The notes under the pieces: model-generated
Seen by the model: only the letters and a program-made list of their open reading frames with translations
Databases searched by the model: none
What the model was told of the DNA's origin: nothing
Part shown: positions 34,106-43,994 of the stretch, piece by piece
Layout: the number at the start of each line of letters is the position of its first letter
How positions within the stretch are numbered: the first letter of the stretch is position 1
Program-made: the position numbers and the translations under genes
NCBI RefSeq assembly: GCF_018199995.1
Contig: NZ_CP073579.1
Coordinates: 62,001 to 126,000 of the forward strand
Origin: Photobacterium sp. GJ3
GTDB taxonomy: Bacteria; Pseudomonadota; Gammaproteobacteria; Enterobacterales; Vibrionaceae
Reading direction: 5' to 3'
Length of the DNA stretch: 64,000 nt

Positions 34106-35566
34106 TTACAGGTAAGGGCATTCAAGATCACCCAGTTCGATCAGCACGCTCTTGGTCTGAGTGTAATGATTCAGGGTTTCCAGACCGTTTTCGCGACCGA
34201 CGCCTGAGTGCTTGTACCCACCTACCGGCATTTCAGCAGGAGAGCCACCCCAGGTATTGATCCAGCAAATCCCGGCTTCAATCTGAGCAATCAGGCGGTG
34301 GGCGCGTGACAGATTCTGGGTAAAAATACCCGCTGCCAGTCCGTAATCGGTGTCGTTGGCACGACGAATCACTTCGTCTTCCTCATGGAAACGCAGCACT
34401 GACATCACTGGGCCAAAAATTTCTTCTCTGACTTGTGGCATGTCATCGGTGCAGTCCGCAAAAATGGTCGGCGCAACGAAGTTGCCTTTGTCCAGCCCGT
34501 TTTCTGTGACGCGGTGGCCACCAGCCAGCAAACGAGCCCCCGACTGTTTTCCGGCTTCAATAAAGCCCAGCACTTTTTCCAGATGCTCGGTAGAGATCAG
34601 AGCGCCGATTTGGGTATTGATGTCGCTCGGATCGCCGACTTTCAGCTTGGCCGTTCGCATTGTCAGACGATTGAGAAACTCGTCGTAAACGGCATCGTGG
34701 ACGAAAACTCGGGTGCCGTGAGTACACACTTCGCCCTGAGTGTAAAAATTTGCCATCATGGCTGCGGAAACTGCGTTATCCAGCTGTGCATCGTCAAAGA
34801 CGATCAGCGGCGATTTTCCGCCCAGTTCCATGGTGACATCTTTCAGGGTACCGGCGGCATCAGCCATGACCTTTTTGCCGGTGCCGCATTCGCCGGTAAA
34901 GGAAACTTTGGCGATTTCAGGATGACGGGACAGCATCTGACCGACACGGTAATCGCCCTGTACCACGTTAAACACGCCATCCGGCACACCAGCCTCGGTG
35001 TAGATTTCCGCCAGTTTCAGGGCGGTCAGCGGGGTTTCTTCAGACGGTTTGAAAATCATGGCATTCCCGGCTGCCAGCGCAGGGGCAGATTTCCACATTG
35101 CGATTTGAATCGGGTAGTTCCAGGCACCGATACCGGCACAAATGCCCAGCGGTTCACGACGGGTATAGAAAAACTGACCGTGGCCGAGATCCTGTTGCTG
35201 ACCCGAAAGACTGGCTGCCAGACCGGCATAATATTCAATCACATCCGCACCAGTAACAATGTCGACTTCCAGCGCTTCCTGCATTGGCTTGCCCGTGTCC
35301 TGCACTTCAAGCGCTGCTAATTCATCGTTACGTTCCCGCAGTAAAGCCACCGCTTTCATCAGGATCCGGCCACGTTCCGCACCGCTCATGGCAGACCAGA
35401 TCGCGAAACCTTCTTTGGCCGAGGCAATGGCACGGGCCATGTCTGCCTCAGCTGCCTGACCCATCTGGGCGATCACTTCGCCGGTCGCTGGATTGCGGGT
35501 TTCGAACTGCTCACCTGAAGTGGCTTGCGTAGCTTGTCCGTGAATGTACAGGGATGTCATTGTCAT
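34106..35566 (-). CDS. betB: Betaine aldehyde dehydrogenase
   Basis: A 486-residue NAD(P)-dependent aldehyde dehydrogenase. Catalytic Cys281 ([11 protein letters not shown]) and general-base Glu247 (TMELGGKSP) are present, with Asn150 in GAWNYP. It converts betaine aldehyde to glycine betaine in the cytosol. The ATG at 35566 gives the family N-terminus (SLYIHGQ) and length; the long frame from 35785 reads back into betI. It lies between betI and betA in the operon. Confidence 0.95.
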   Translation of the reverse strand: MTMTSLYIHGQATQATSGEQFETRNPATGEVIAQMGQAAEADMARAIASAKEGFAIWSAMSGAERGRILMKAVALLRERNDELAALEVQDTGKPMQEALEVDIVTGADVIEYYAGLAASLSGQQQDLGHGQFFYTRREPLGICAGIGAWNYPIQIAMWKSAPALAAGNAMIFKPSEETPLTALKLAEIYTEAGVPDGVFNVVQGDYRVGQMLSRHPEIAKVSFTGECGTGKKVMADAAGTLKDVTMELGGKSPLIVFDDAQLDNAVSAAMMANFYTQGEVCTHGTRVFVHDAVYDEFLNRLTMRTAKLKVGDPSDINTQIGALISTEHLEKVLGFIEAGKQSGARLLAGGHRVTENGLDKGNFVAPTIFADCTDDMPQVREEIFGPVMSVLRFHEEDEVIRRANDTDYGLAAGIFTQNLSRAHRLIAQIEAGICWINTWGGSPAEMPVGGYKHSGVGRENGLETLNHYTQTKSVLIELGDLECPYL

Positions 35567-35648
35567 ACTGCTACTGTGCTCCTGTGTCGTGGCTGATACG
35601 GTTTCATCAGCCCCAAGATTGAAATTGTGTGTGTGGAAAGCGCGGGTC

Positions 35649-36239
35649 TTACAAATAGGGCGCCAGCTGCTTTTCCAGATAATCGGTAATGATGGCTTGA
35701 GCCTGCTCTGCGCTGATGCCACCCGGAGTGAGTGCGCCCCGAAGCCAGATTCCATCAATGAGTGCTGCGGTTCCCTGCGCGACAAACAGTGCTTTTTCGG
35801 CGGGCAGGACCTGCTTGAGTTCGCGCCTTAAATGCGAGAGCAGGCGCTTTTCATTCACGCGTTGCAGGCGGTGTAATTGCGGGTCGTGCATGGCTTGTGC
35901 CCAGAAAGACAACCAGGTTTTGACCACTTTGCTGTCCACCTGATAGCCGTCGAAGTTTCCGGCGACAATGGCTTTGATTCGTCCCTGAATATCGGATGGC
36001 TCTACCTGAGACAAGTGTTCCATCACGGTGTGGGATAACTGACGCAAGACGGACCGCATGGTTTCTTCCAGCAAGCCGTGTTTACCGCCAAAGTAATGGT
36101 TGATGATGCCTGGGGATACGCCGGCTTTTCTGCTGATCAGCGCCACACTTGCACCTGCCAGCCCCACCTCATCGATGGCGGCCATGGTGGCTTCCACAAG
36201 CTGTGGTTTTCGGATTTCCGGCATTCCAACTTTGGGCAT
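35649..36239 (-). CDS. betI: TetR-family repressor BetI
   Basis: A 196-residue TetR-type repressor. The N-terminus [19 protein letters not shown] and the [24 protein letters not shown] are diagnostic of BetI. In E. coli it represses the bet genes until choline is present. It is first in the operon, so it also controls its own synthesis. The palindrome at 36260-36279, 21 bp upstream of the start, is the likely binding site. Confidence 0.95.
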   Translation of the reverse strand: MPKVGMPEIRKPQLVEATMAAIDEVGLAGASVALISRKAGVSPGIINHYFGGKHGLLEETMRSVLRQLSHTVMEHLSQVEPSDIQGRIKAIVAGNFDGYQVDSKVVKTWLSFWAQAMHDPQLHRLQRVNEKRLLSHLRRELKQVLPAEKALFVAQGTAALIDGIWLRGALTPGGISAEQAQAIITDYLEKQLAPYL

Positions 36240-36259
36240 GAACAGTCACCAATTCTTTT

Positions 36260-36279
36260 TTGATTGAACGTTTAATTAA
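36260..36279 (-). promoter_or_regulatory. BetI-type operator
   Basis: TTGATTGAACGTTTAATTAA is a near-palindrome (ATTGAACGTTCAAT-type core with one change) 21 bp upstream of betI. It matches BetI sites as I remember them from other gamma-proteobacteria. It should control the whole betIBA-choXWV operon. Confidence 0.75.
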
Positions 36280-36618
36280 AAACAAGATGGCATAGGAATT
36301 GATTAAAGTCAAAAAATGTTTAGGGTTGTAATGTTTGGTCGTGTAATGAGTTTGGCTTGGATTTTATTTTAAGTTGTTGTTTTTGCGGTTTTATTCATGT
36401 GGTGCATGATTTCAAAATATGAATGACAAAGGAATTCGTTTTGCAGTCAAATCTTTCGTGTTTTTAAGGGAATTCTCATGTCTGTAAAATCCTTAAAAAT
36501 CACTAACTTTGTTCCTAATGTTGGAAAGATTGAATAGTTTTGACCTCATGTTGACAATTTTGGGTTGTCCATTTTTGACAATGCATGCTCTTTTTTGCTG
36601 CTCAACAATGGTGCGAAG

Positions 36619-37749
36619 ATGAGTCATCAACGATCATGCTGGAAATCAGCCGCGGCCCTCCTTGTGTTTTTTGGGCTGTCTGGTTGCGGCGGAGGCAGTG
36701 AAGCCTCAGACAAAAATCAGTTACAGGAACGAGATTCTGCGGCCCAAGAGAATGATTCAGGGAGTGAAAGCGCATTTCCATCAACGGGAGACGGCACGGG
36801 CCCGGTCCCGGTTGAGAATTCGGTCAGCGACAATACGATTGAAGTGGATGGCCAGGTATACACCGATCTGGCATCTGCCGAAGCGGCCATTCTGGCTGGC
36901 AGCCAGGTGGTGATTGGCAATGGTGTTTACAGCCGTGGTTTGAAAATCCAGCCGGATAATGTGACTGTCATCGGGAGTGGCGAGACCCATTTTAAAGGGG
37001 CGCAACTGATGGGCAAAGCGACCTTTATCGTAAACGGACATGGCGTCAGGATTGAAAATATCGAATGCAGTCAGGTGAGTGTGCCCGATCAAAACGGTGC
37101 CTGTGTCCGGCAACAAGGTCGGGATCTGGTGTTGTCACAGGTGTATTTTCATGACAGCGAACAAGGCGTTTTGTCGGCTTCAGGTACCGGTAGTCTGACC
37201 ATTGAACATAGTGTTTTTGAGCGTTTAGGAAAAGCGGGCCGTGCTCATGCGGTTTACAGTAATAATGACAGCCTGACGATTCGCTACAGCCGATTTTACA
37301 GTTCGAAAGATCAAGGGCATGAAATCAAGAGCCGCGCGAAATATACGCTGATTGAATACAGTGAAATTGCGTCGCTGAGCGGTGATGACAGCCGGTTGGT
37401 CGATGCGCCGAATGGCGGCGAGCTTGTGATTCGCGACAGCGTGCTGGAGCAGGGGCCAAATTCAGCAAACCGACAATTGATTGGTTTTGGATTGGAAGCG
37501 GCGTATGACGCCACTCAGAGCAATCGTGTCACACTCAGCAATAATGTCATCATTTTAGACCGTCCTGCCGGAAGTCAGCTGCTGGCACTCCCTGCGGCTG
37601 GTGGGTTCGAACTGAGTGTCAGCCAGAACGAGATCGTGGGCAGTGCCCCTGTGGATAAAGCGGATTATGTGTCGGAAAACACCTTCTATGACACACGCGC
37701 TGCGTATGGATTATCCGAGTTTCCGGCATTGCCAGAGACGGGGTTTTAA
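36619..37749 (+). CDS. Lipoprotein with right-handed beta-helix domain
   Basis: A 376-residue lipoprotein: SAAALLVFFGLSGC gives a lipobox with Cys23, followed by a Ser/Glu/Gly-rich linker of about 60 residues. From about 85 on, parallel beta-helix repeats appear: NGVYSRGLKIQPDNVTVIGS, then FIVNGHGVRIENIE, LVLSQVYFHDSEQGV, LTIEHSVFERLG, LTIRYSRFYSSK. Such folds bind or cleave polysaccharide, but no lyase active site is evident. ATG at 36619 starts the signal peptide. It lies 189 bp before the di-haem peroxidase gene, on the same strand. Confidence 0.75.
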   Translation: MSHQRSCWKSAAALLVFFGLSGCGGGSEASDKNQLQERDSAAQENDSGSESAFPSTGDGTGPVPVENSVSDNTIEVDGQVYTDLASAEAAILAGSQVVIGNGVYSRGLKIQPDNVTVIGSGETHFKGAQLMGKATFIVNGHGVRIENIECSQVSVPDQNGACVRQQGRDLVLSQVYFHDSEQGVLSASGTGSLTIEHSVFERLGKAGRAHAVYSNNDSLTIRYSRFYSSKDQGHEIKSRAKYTLIEYSEIASLSGDDSRLVDAPNGGELVIRDSVLEQGPNSANRQLIGFGLEAAYDATQSNRVTLSNNVIILDRPAGSQLLALPAAGGFELSVSQNEIVGSAPVDKADYVSENTFYDTRAAYGLSEFPALPETGF

Positions 37750-37788
37750 TCCCAAAAAACTGACAAGTCCTGCTTAAAAATCTTCAAA

Positions 37789-37808
37789 ACCCGGCGATCC
37801 TGTCGGGT
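37789..37808 (+). terminator. Weak hairpin after the beta-helix lipoprotein gene
   Basis: ACCCGGC and GTCGGGT pair (one G-T wobble) around a 6-nt loop, followed by ATTGTTGTCTT. It lies 39 bp after the stop. A moderate terminator candidate. Confidence 0.45.
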
Positions 37809-37937
37809 ATTGTTGTCTTAATAATCAGAAAACGCCCGAGACCAACCCCTGCTACTGTTTTCATTAGGCGCACAAGCGGTATTGCCCTTATTTCCTCGAC
37901 GAATAATCAGAACGCAGTGGTTGGCAGGGGTGTAACC

Positions 37938-39254
37938 ATGAAATACTCACATGTCTTTTTGATGGCATTGGCGTTGACAATGCTGGGCGGCTGTAATGAT
38001 GATGACGATCCCGTGGCAGGAAGCGATACGCCATCACCTTCTACTCCCGGTGATCCCGTTGGAGATAACCCGGGAAATCCGCCTCCCGGTGGTGAAGAGC
38101 CAACACCGGACCCTGATCCGGAACCGGTTCCGGAGCCCAGAGTGGATATTGATGGCTTACCTTTACCGGATACAGAAACAAGTCCGGATTATGAAGGCTA
38201 TGTTGCGGGACAGCCTGATTATTACACTTCGATTTCCAGCACTGGTTTTCAGAACATTCGTTTTCGTAGTGTGGCAACAGAAGACAATACACCACGGGAC
38301 AACGAGCTGCGCAATCCGGTGGCAAAACTGGGCCGCATTCTGTTTTATGATGTGCGGCTATCGGCAAATAACACCAAGTCATGCGCTTCTTGTCATCAGC
38401 AGGAGCATGGCTTTACCGACCCGGCACAATTGAGCGTTGGCTTTGAAGGTGGGCATACGGGCCGGAACTCCATGGGGCTCAGTAATGCCCGATATTACGA
38501 TCCAGGGCGTTTTTTCTGGGATGAACGGGCAGCGACGTTGGAAGAACAAGCTCTGATGCCGATTCAGGACCCGGTTGAAATGGGCATGAACCTGTTCGAT
38601 CTGGAAACCAAACTGGGACTGACCAGTTTTTACGGCCAGCTGTTTACTGACGCCTTCGGCGATGAAGCAATCACCAGCCAGAGAATGGCGCTGGCAATGG
38701 CGCAATTCATGCGGTCGATGGTGAGCTATGAATCTAAGTTTGATCAGGCCGTGCAGGCTGAACTGAATAATGATCCCAACCCTGTACTCAGCGCACAGGA
38801 ACAACGGGGCTTGGTTTTATTTGAAGATTTGAATTGCACTAGTTGCCACACCACCATGGCATTTGTGATGGACAGAAATCATAACAATGGTTCGGTCTCC
38901 AATAACGACCCGGATCAGGGGGTCGGCGGTAATCTGGCAGGTTTCTTCAAAACCGGCTCACTGCGGAATATTGCTGTGGGTGCACCGTTCTTTCACGATG
39001 GGAACCTGCCGGATTTGATGTCTGTGATCGAGTTTTATAATAGCGGAGTGAAGAACCACAATAATCTTAGCCCGGATCTCCGAGACCGCACCGGACGCCC
39101 GGTCCGGATGAATCTGACGCAGGCAGACAAAGAGGCGTTGGTCGCATTTCTGGAAACCCTGACCGATGAGGGCTTCCTGAGTAATCCGATCTTCAGCGAC
39201 CCTTTCCCGCCCACGACGCCGGATGAATCTGAGGCTGGGGAAACAGCGCCTTAA
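37938..39254 (+). CDS. Di-haem cytochrome c peroxidase/MauG-like lipoprotein
   Basis: A 438-residue di-haem protein. The lipobox LGGC puts the lipidated Cys at 19, followed by an Asp/Pro-rich linker to about 70. Two haem c sites are present: CASCH (149-153) and CTSCH (300-304). Other family features are GRILFYDVRLSANNTKSC, FTDPAQLSVGFEGGHTGRNS and FKTGSLRNIAVGAPFFHDGN. Members reduce H2O2 or modify proteins (MauG). It is predicted to be membrane-tethered in the periplasm. The ATG at 37938 follows GGGGT. Confidence 0.9.
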   Translation: MKYSHVFLMALALTMLGGCNDDDDPVAGSDTPSPSTPGDPVGDNPGNPPPGGEEPTPDPDPEPVPEPRVDIDGLPLPDTETSPDYEGYVAGQPDYYTSISSTGFQNIRFRSVATEDNTPRDNELRNPVAKLGRILFYDVRLSANNTKSCASCHQQEHGFTDPAQLSVGFEGGHTGRNSMGLSNARYYDPGRFFWDERAATLEEQALMPIQDPVEMGMNLFDLETKLGLTSFYGQLFTDAFGDEAITSQRMALAMAQFMRSMVSYESKFDQAVQAELNNDPNPVLSAQEQRGLVLFEDLNCTSCHTTMAFVMDRNHNNGSVSNNDPDQGVGGNLAGFFKTGSLRNIAVGAPFFHDGNLPDLMSVIEFYNSGVKNHNNLSPDLRDRTGRPVRMNLTQADKEALVAFLETLTDEGFLSNPIFSDPFPPTTPDESEAGETAP

Positions 39255-39274
39255 AGAAGAACGGCGCTGCGCTG

Positions 39275-39309
39275 TAAAAAACAGTCCTCCGACAATCAGG
39301 GGGACTGTT
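39275..39309 (-). terminator. Terminator of the TrkH/KtrB gene
   Basis: AACAGTCCTCC (39280-39290) and GGGGGACTGTT (39299-39309) form an 11-bp stem (one wobble). Read on the minus strand it ends in TTTTTT, a classic intrinsic terminator 9 bp after the gene's stop. It may also stop the convergent peroxidase transcript. Confidence 0.88.
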
Positions 39310-39317
39310 CTGATGGA

Positions 39318-40682
39318 TTAACCAATTGCCAGCGTGGCCGAGGGGTAGCGGATGTGGCTGCTTTTGGGGCTGGCGAGCAGATAGGCGAGGGTTAACGGGC
39401 CAAGCCTTCCTGCGAACATCATGAAAATGATGATGCATTCGCCTGCCGGTGACAGTGCCCCGGTCAGTCCTCTGGATAACCCGACGGTGCCCAGCGCGGA
39501 TACGGCTTCAAAAACGACATCCAGAAATGGCGCGTCTTCGGTCAGCATCAGCAGAAAGATGGAGAACCAGACGGCAGCACAGGAAATCAGGGTCAGCGCC
39601 AGTGCTTTCTGAACGGTTTTCGGCTGAATCTGGCGCTGGCCAAGGTTCATCACATCCTGTCGCTTCAGAAACTGAACCGTGGCAACCAGCAGGACGATAA
39701 AAGTGACGACTTTAATGCCGCTGGCTGTGCTCAGCGAGCCGCCGCCAATGAACATCAGCAGCAGCATCAGCACTGTGGTTGCATCTTCGAGCTGATCAAT
39801 CGGCAGCGTATTAAATCCGGCGGTTCTTGGTGTCACGGCCTGAAACCAGGCTGCCAGCCATTGCGCAGAATCAGAAAGAGGTGCCAGTGTTGCCGGATTG
39901 TCCCGCTCGATCAGGTAGATTGCCAGCAGTGCCAGTAAATTGATCATCACAGTTCCGCTGATCATTAACCGGCTGTACAGCGACAAACGGTGCCAGCGCC
40001 GCTGTCGCCAGAGATCCATCCAGACTGCAAAACCAAGGCCGCCGGTGATGAAAAGCCCGGTGATGGTCAGATTCACCACCCGATCCCCCACATAAGGCAT
40101 CAGGCTGTCCGGATGCAGCGCAAATCCGGCGTTGTTGAATGCGGAAATGGTGTAGAAAAAACCATGGAACAGCGCCGTCGGCCAGCCCAGTTCAGGCTGC
40201 CAGTGGAACGCGAGGATCACCATGCCCATCGCTTCGACCGTGAACGCAAAAATCAGCACAGATTTTGCCGTTGCCACCAGCATCGAGGTATCCGTCTGGT
40301 TAAACGCTTCTTTGGCAATGTTTTGTTGAAGAAACCCGATTTTTCCGCCTAGTGTAATGAGGGTAACGACGGCGAATGTCATGATGCCCAATCCGCCGAG
40401 CTGAATGAGCAGTGCGATCACGATCTGGCCGAACAGGGTAAAGGCACTGCCGGTGTCCACAACAACCAGCCCGGTGACGGTGACCGCTGATGTCGCTGTA
40501 AATAAACTTTGAAGCCAGCCGATTGGTGCTGTGGTGGCGATGGGAAGTTTTAAAAGGAGTGTGCCCGCCAGAATCAGAAATAAAAAACAGCCTGAAAGAA
40601 TGAAAGGCGGGGCTGCCTGAATTTTGCGGGCTGCCTTGGGTTTTCGTGCCAGTGGCGAAACAGCAGGATGCCATTGAATCAT
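39318..40682 (-). CDS. ktrB: TrkH/KtrB family potassium channel subunit
   Basis: A 454-residue K+ uptake channel of the Trk/Ktr/HKT superfamily. The four pore-loop filters are visible: TATSAVTVTGL, SAFNNAGFAL, TPRTAGFNT and SALGTVGLSRG. It moves K+ across the inner membrane under control of a cytosolic RCK ring. Length (shorter than E. coli TrkH) and the adjacent single-domain KtrA-type gene favour KtrB over TrkH. It is the last gene of a unit with the kinase, regulator and KtrA genes. Confidence 0.9.
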   Translation of the reverse strand: MIQWHPAVSPLARKPKAARKIQAAPPFILSGCFLFLILAGTLLLKLPIATTAPIGWLQSLFTATSAVTVTGLVVVDTGSAFTLFGQIVIALLIQLGGLGIMTFAVVTLITLGGKIGFLQQNIAKEAFNQTDTSMLVATAKSVLIFAFTVEAMGMVILAFHWQPELGWPTALFHGFFYTISAFNNAGFALHPDSLMPYVGDRVVNLTITGLFITGGLGFAVWMDLWRQRRWHRLSLYSRLMISGTVMINLLALLAIYLIERDNPATLAPLSDSAQWLAAWFQAVTPRTAGFNTLPIDQLEDATTVLMLLLMFIGGGSLSTASGIKVVTFIVLLVATVQFLKRQDVMNLGQRQIQPKTVQKALALTLISCAAVWFSIFLLMLTEDAPFLDVVFEAVSALGTVGLSRGLTGALSPAGECIIIFMMFAGRLGPLTLAYLLASPKSSHIRYPSATLAIG

Positions 40683-40772
40683 AATGTTAATCCTTGAACA
40701 GAAGCCTGCAGAACAGGCTTGACATGAAACTGCGTTTAAAGAAGCACCTTCATTTGAATCGACAGATTCAGA

Positions 40773-41438
40773 TTACAGATAATGTGGGTAGAGTCTGGGT
40801 GCCAATGCAGCTAATGCTTGCCGGTGACCGCTGAGTAAAAGAATATCTTTTTCCACTAAGGTCATATTGTCGTGAAAGGCGGTGATATTTTCTTTTCCGC
40901 GCTTAATGAGGAGCGGATTTATTTTTTGATCGAATCCGTGCATTAATTCACCCAGTGTAAAGACCTGGTGTTTCTGATGAATATGGACTTCAACGATATA
41001 TTGATCGTGGCCTAAAGACAGATAATTATTCATCATCGGATAATGCAAAGCCTGTGCAACCCGAATCCCCATTTCTTCTTCAGGATGAATAATTCGGGAA
41101 ACGCCCAGTTTGGACACAATGGCATGATGTGCAGCTGTGTTGGCTTTCACCCAGAGCTCCTTCACGCCCAGCTTTTTGAGGCAGAGTGTGCAGAGCAGGC
41201 TGGCTTCCATATCCTGACCAATCGCGACGAGAACAGCGTCGCTATTACCTAAATTCAGCTCTCTTAACGCATTTTCATCTGTGGCGTCACAAATGACGGT
41301 TTGCGTGAGGTCTGAAACATATTTTTCAGCAATTTTCTCATTGCGATCAATACCGATGACGGTATGACCTAAATGAATCAATTCTAAACTTGCGGCCACG
41401 CCGAAGCGACCGAGACCGATCACGGTAAAATGTGCCAT
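40773..41438 (-). CDS. ktrA: KtrA-type RCK regulatory subunit
   Basis: A 221-residue protein with one RCK-N Rossmann domain (VIGLGRFGVAASLELIHLGH, then VIGID) and a C-terminal RCK-C domain (about 130-215). TrkA of E. coli has two such pairs, so this is the KtrA arrangement. It binds nucleotide and gates the KtrB channel. It lies 90 bp before ktrB on the same strand, after the response-regulator gene. Confidence 0.9.
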   Translation of the reverse strand: MAHFTVIGLGRFGVAASLELIHLGHTVIGIDRNEKIAEKYVSDLTQTVICDATDENALRELNLGNSDAVLVAIGQDMEASLLCTLCLKKLGVKELWVKANTAAHHAIVSKLGVSRIIHPEEEMGIRVAQALHYPMMNNYLSLGHDQYIVEVHIHQKHQVFTLGELMHGFDQKINPLLIKRGKENITAFHDNMTLVEKDILLLSGHRQALAALAPRLYPHYL

Positions 41439-41483
41439 AGTTTTTCTCTTGAACAGATTGTAGGTGTGGATTAAAAAAATGAT

Positions 41484-42179
41484 TTATTCTGGTGGTAATA
41501 AAAACCGATAACCAATTCCGGGTTCTGTTTGGATATATTTAGGATTGTCTGCATTGTCATTGAGTTTCTTTCGTAAATGACTGACAAAGTTTCTTAAATA
41601 ATGCGTGTCTTCTGCATGGGTTTTTCCCCAGATTTCGATCAGCAATGTTTTTTGAGTCACTAAATGCCCCGGCTGCTGTGCGAGTAAAGCGAGCAGCTTA
41701 AACTCTTTTTTGGACAGCGCGACAGGTTGATCATGCAGCAAGACCTGATGACTTTGGGTATCAATACACAGGTCCTGAAATCTGTACTGTCTGGCGATAG
41801 CTGCAGGCTGTAAAGCGCTGAAATCTCGTAATAGCACTTTGATTCGAACCATCAGGGCCCGAATACTGAACGGCTTGCTCAGATAATCATTGGCTCCAGC
41901 TTCCAATAGTTTGATCATCTCGTCTTCTTCGTCACGGGCCGTCAGGACCAGAACCGGGAGATTGCTGAACATTCTCAGTTTTTTCAGCAGGGTATATCCA
42001 TCCTGATCCGGGAGCCCCAGATCCAGAATGATGAGAGCTGGCTGGAATGTCTTCATGGCGTTGAGCCCGTCTGCCGCGTTTCCTGCGCCTGCATAATTAA
42101 ACCCTTCAGCATTCAGGGAAATTCGGATAAAGCGCTGAATCTCGGGTTCGTCATCAATCACTAAAATGCGTGCACTCAT
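41484..42179 (-). CDS. KdpE-like OmpR-family response regulator
   Basis: A 231-residue response regulator. The receiver phosphorylation site is Asp53 (IILDLGLPDQDG), with LSKPF downstream, and the C-terminal winged helix has KEFKLLALLAQQPGHLVTQ and FVSHLRKKLN. It is closest in pattern to KdpE. ATG at 42179 overlaps the kinase stop as ATGA, so the two are translationally coupled. The neighbouring ktrAB genes are its most likely target, replacing kdpFABC, which is absent here. Confidence 0.88.
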   Translation of the reverse strand: MSARILVIDDEPEIQRFIRISLNAEGFNYAGAGNAADGLNAMKTFQPALIILDLGLPDQDGYTLLKKLRMFSNLPVLVLTARDEEDEMIKLLEAGANDYLSKPFSIRALMVRIKVLLRDFSALQPAAIARQYRFQDLCIDTQSHQVLLHDQPVALSKKEFKLLALLAQQPGHLVTQKTLLIEIWGKTHAEDTHYLRNFVSHLRKKLNDNADNPKYIQTEPGIGYRFLLPPE

Positions 42180-43219
42180 GATGGGGTTCCTCGCAAAACG
42201 GGAAGAGAAATACACACGGTGCAGCCCGTGTCGGTGGGCTGCATCTGAATGTCGCCCTGATGCGCCTGAATAATGCCCTGACTGACTGTCAGCCCTAACC
42301 CGGTGCCGCCGTCGCCCTGATCGCCTTTGCGGGAGGAAAAGAACAGTTCAAAGGCCCGATCGCGATCCTGATCGGAAATTACTGGACCCTGATTGTGAAT
42401 TTCAATGCGTAAAGCTTGCTGGTTATGACCTACCGTGACGGTAATCGGCGTGTCCGGCAAAGCATATTTCAGGGCATTGTCGAGAATATTATGAATGGCT
42501 TGCTCCATCAGCGCATGCTGAATACTGACCTCAGGCAGCGGTGTTGCCGCCCGGAGCTGAATTCGCTCTGGATTTACGCGATCAATCAGGGAGCCCAGCA
42601 CAGGCAGGATCGATTGCAATTGGGTGTTGAGCTGAAGCTTGCCTTGCTGCAGTTTGGTGGCCTGCAGCAGGTTTTCAATATAACGGTGTAACCGGTGACT
42701 TTCTGTCATGGCCGATTGCAGTAACTCATCCTGGTCTTCAGCAGGAAGACGGGACTGATATTCCTGCAGGGTGCTCAGATTGCCGATGATGCCAGCCAGC
42801 GGTGTGCGCAGATCATGCGATACAGACAACAAAATCCGGCTGCGCATTTCCGCCTGTGCCAAGGCTTGCTTTTGATGGCGATACTGAATGGCCAGATGGC
42901 TGGTCAATACGGCGATCATCAGGAAAACCATCAGGTTGAAGATGTCGGCAGCGTTAAACATTTGCAGGGAAAATCTGGGCGCCGTAAAAAAGTAGTTAAA
43001 GCACAAAGCGCCAATGAGTCCTGCCAGCAGGGATGCGAACCGGGTTGAACTCAGGGCGACAATGACGACACCGAGTTGCAGGATCAGTAAGATACCGGCT
43101 TGTGTGATGTTAAGGGCGCTCAGGCCATAGGCGGCGCTGACGGCAACTGCCATGACAGCAACAGGCAACAGCGCTTGTCTGACTGGAAAGGAATAATCTT
43201 GGTTTCGATAAAGACGCAT
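42176..43219 (-). CDS. Shortened KdpD-like sensor histidine kinase
   Basis: A 347-residue sensor kinase matching only the C-terminal half of KdpD. Four spans (about 15-110) form a DUF4118 domain, including FNYFFTAPRFSLQMFNAADI. The H-box is SVSHDLRTPLAG (His135), then the N-box (HNILDNALKYA) and G-box (GTGLGLTVSQGI). The KdpD N-terminal ATPase and USP domains are absent: the gene starts at ATG 43219 (a TTG at 43240 is also in frame). It probably senses K+ or turgor and phosphorylates the regulator that follows. Confidence 0.85.
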   Translation of the reverse strand: MRLYRNQDYSFPVRQALLPVAVMAVAVSAAYGLSALNITQAGILLILQLGVVIVALSSTRFASLLAGLIGALCFNYFFTAPRFSLQMFNAADIFNLMVFLMIAVLTSHLAIQYRHQKQALAQAEMRSRILLSVSHDLRTPLAGIIGNLSTLQEYQSRLPAEDQDELLQSAMTESHRLHRYIENLLQATKLQQGKLQLNTQLQSILPVLGSLIDRVNPERIQLRAATPLPEVSIQHALMEQAIHNILDNALKYALPDTPITVTVGHNQQALRIEIHNQGPVISDQDRDRAFELFFSSRKGDQGDGGTGLGLTVSQGIIQAHQGDIQMQPTDTGCTVCISLPVLRGTPS

Positions 43220-43336
43220 AAGAATACAGGTTAATATCAATCATCTGGTGTCACTTTACCGAAAAATCGGGCAGGAAGGGCGTAAAAAAAGCGTCATTTT
43301 TTGGGTAAGCCGTTTTGACGGTGTGTAGGCGCTGAT

Positions 43337-43879
43337 TTAAGACCTGAATTCAACAAATTCCTGCCAGTCAGGAGGTAAGTCCAGGTTGGCTTTTTCATCT
43401 GATGTCAGTGATGTCCAGTAAGGCATCCACAGCCAACTGAACCAATAATCAAGGTCGCCCTGTAAACTGCCGTACTCGTCCGGGTTGAGATCAGGAAATG
43501 AAATCATCGGTTTTGGCGGTGTGAAACCAGTAGCCAGAACGGTATCGATGAAAGCATGATCGTCGGCGATCAGATGAACAAAGCACCCCCCGAATTCATC
43601 CCGTAAACACATCCTGAAAATTGTATGCTCGGGGCCTTTCTGGACTTCTCCGGTGATGCAGACAGAGATCTGAGGATAATGCGTCTGTAGGATTGCTTTG
43701 AAATGGGGAAACTGCGCCCAGTCCATCAGAAATAGCAGATTGTAAGCCTGCCTGTTGAACGACTCAGATAATGTCACTTTCGGATAGCTGCAAGCAAAAT
43801 CCAGCGTCAGCGGCGAGCATGATGTCTCGGTCCTGTAATGTGCAGGTTTGAATAACTTGTTGAAGAGGCGCATGAACAT
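43337..43879 (-). CDS. Unrecognised 180-residue protein
   Basis: I do not recognise this protein. It is soluble, Trp/Phe-rich (DYWFSWLWMPYWTSL near the C-terminus) with several His and Cys, and no signal peptide. There is a second in-frame Met two codons in (MRLFNKLF). It stands alone between the KdpD-like kinase and the ABC exporter, all on the minus strand. Nothing nearby points to its role. Confidence 0.55.
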   Translation of the reverse strand: MFMRLFNKLFKPAHYRTETSCSPLTLDFACSYPKVTLSESFNRQAYNLLFLMDWAQFPHFKAILQTHYPQISVCITGEVQKGPEHTIFRMCLRDEFGGCFVHLIADDHAFIDTVLATGFTPPKPMISFPDLNPDEYGSLQGDLDYWFSWLWMPYWTSLTSDEKANLDLPPDWQEFVEFRS

Positions 43880-43994
43880 GACATTAAGTTTCCATCACAC
43901 AGATTCCATGGTTTCGATACGAATTTGGACTCGTCATGCATCATGGCAGAAGTGAAAAGGTGATGTTGCGGACAATTTATCATTCAGAAATAAA

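Noticed and set aside
34433..35320. 295-codon plus-strand ORF opposite betB
   Set aside because: Antisense shadow of betB, which has complete catalytic motifs.
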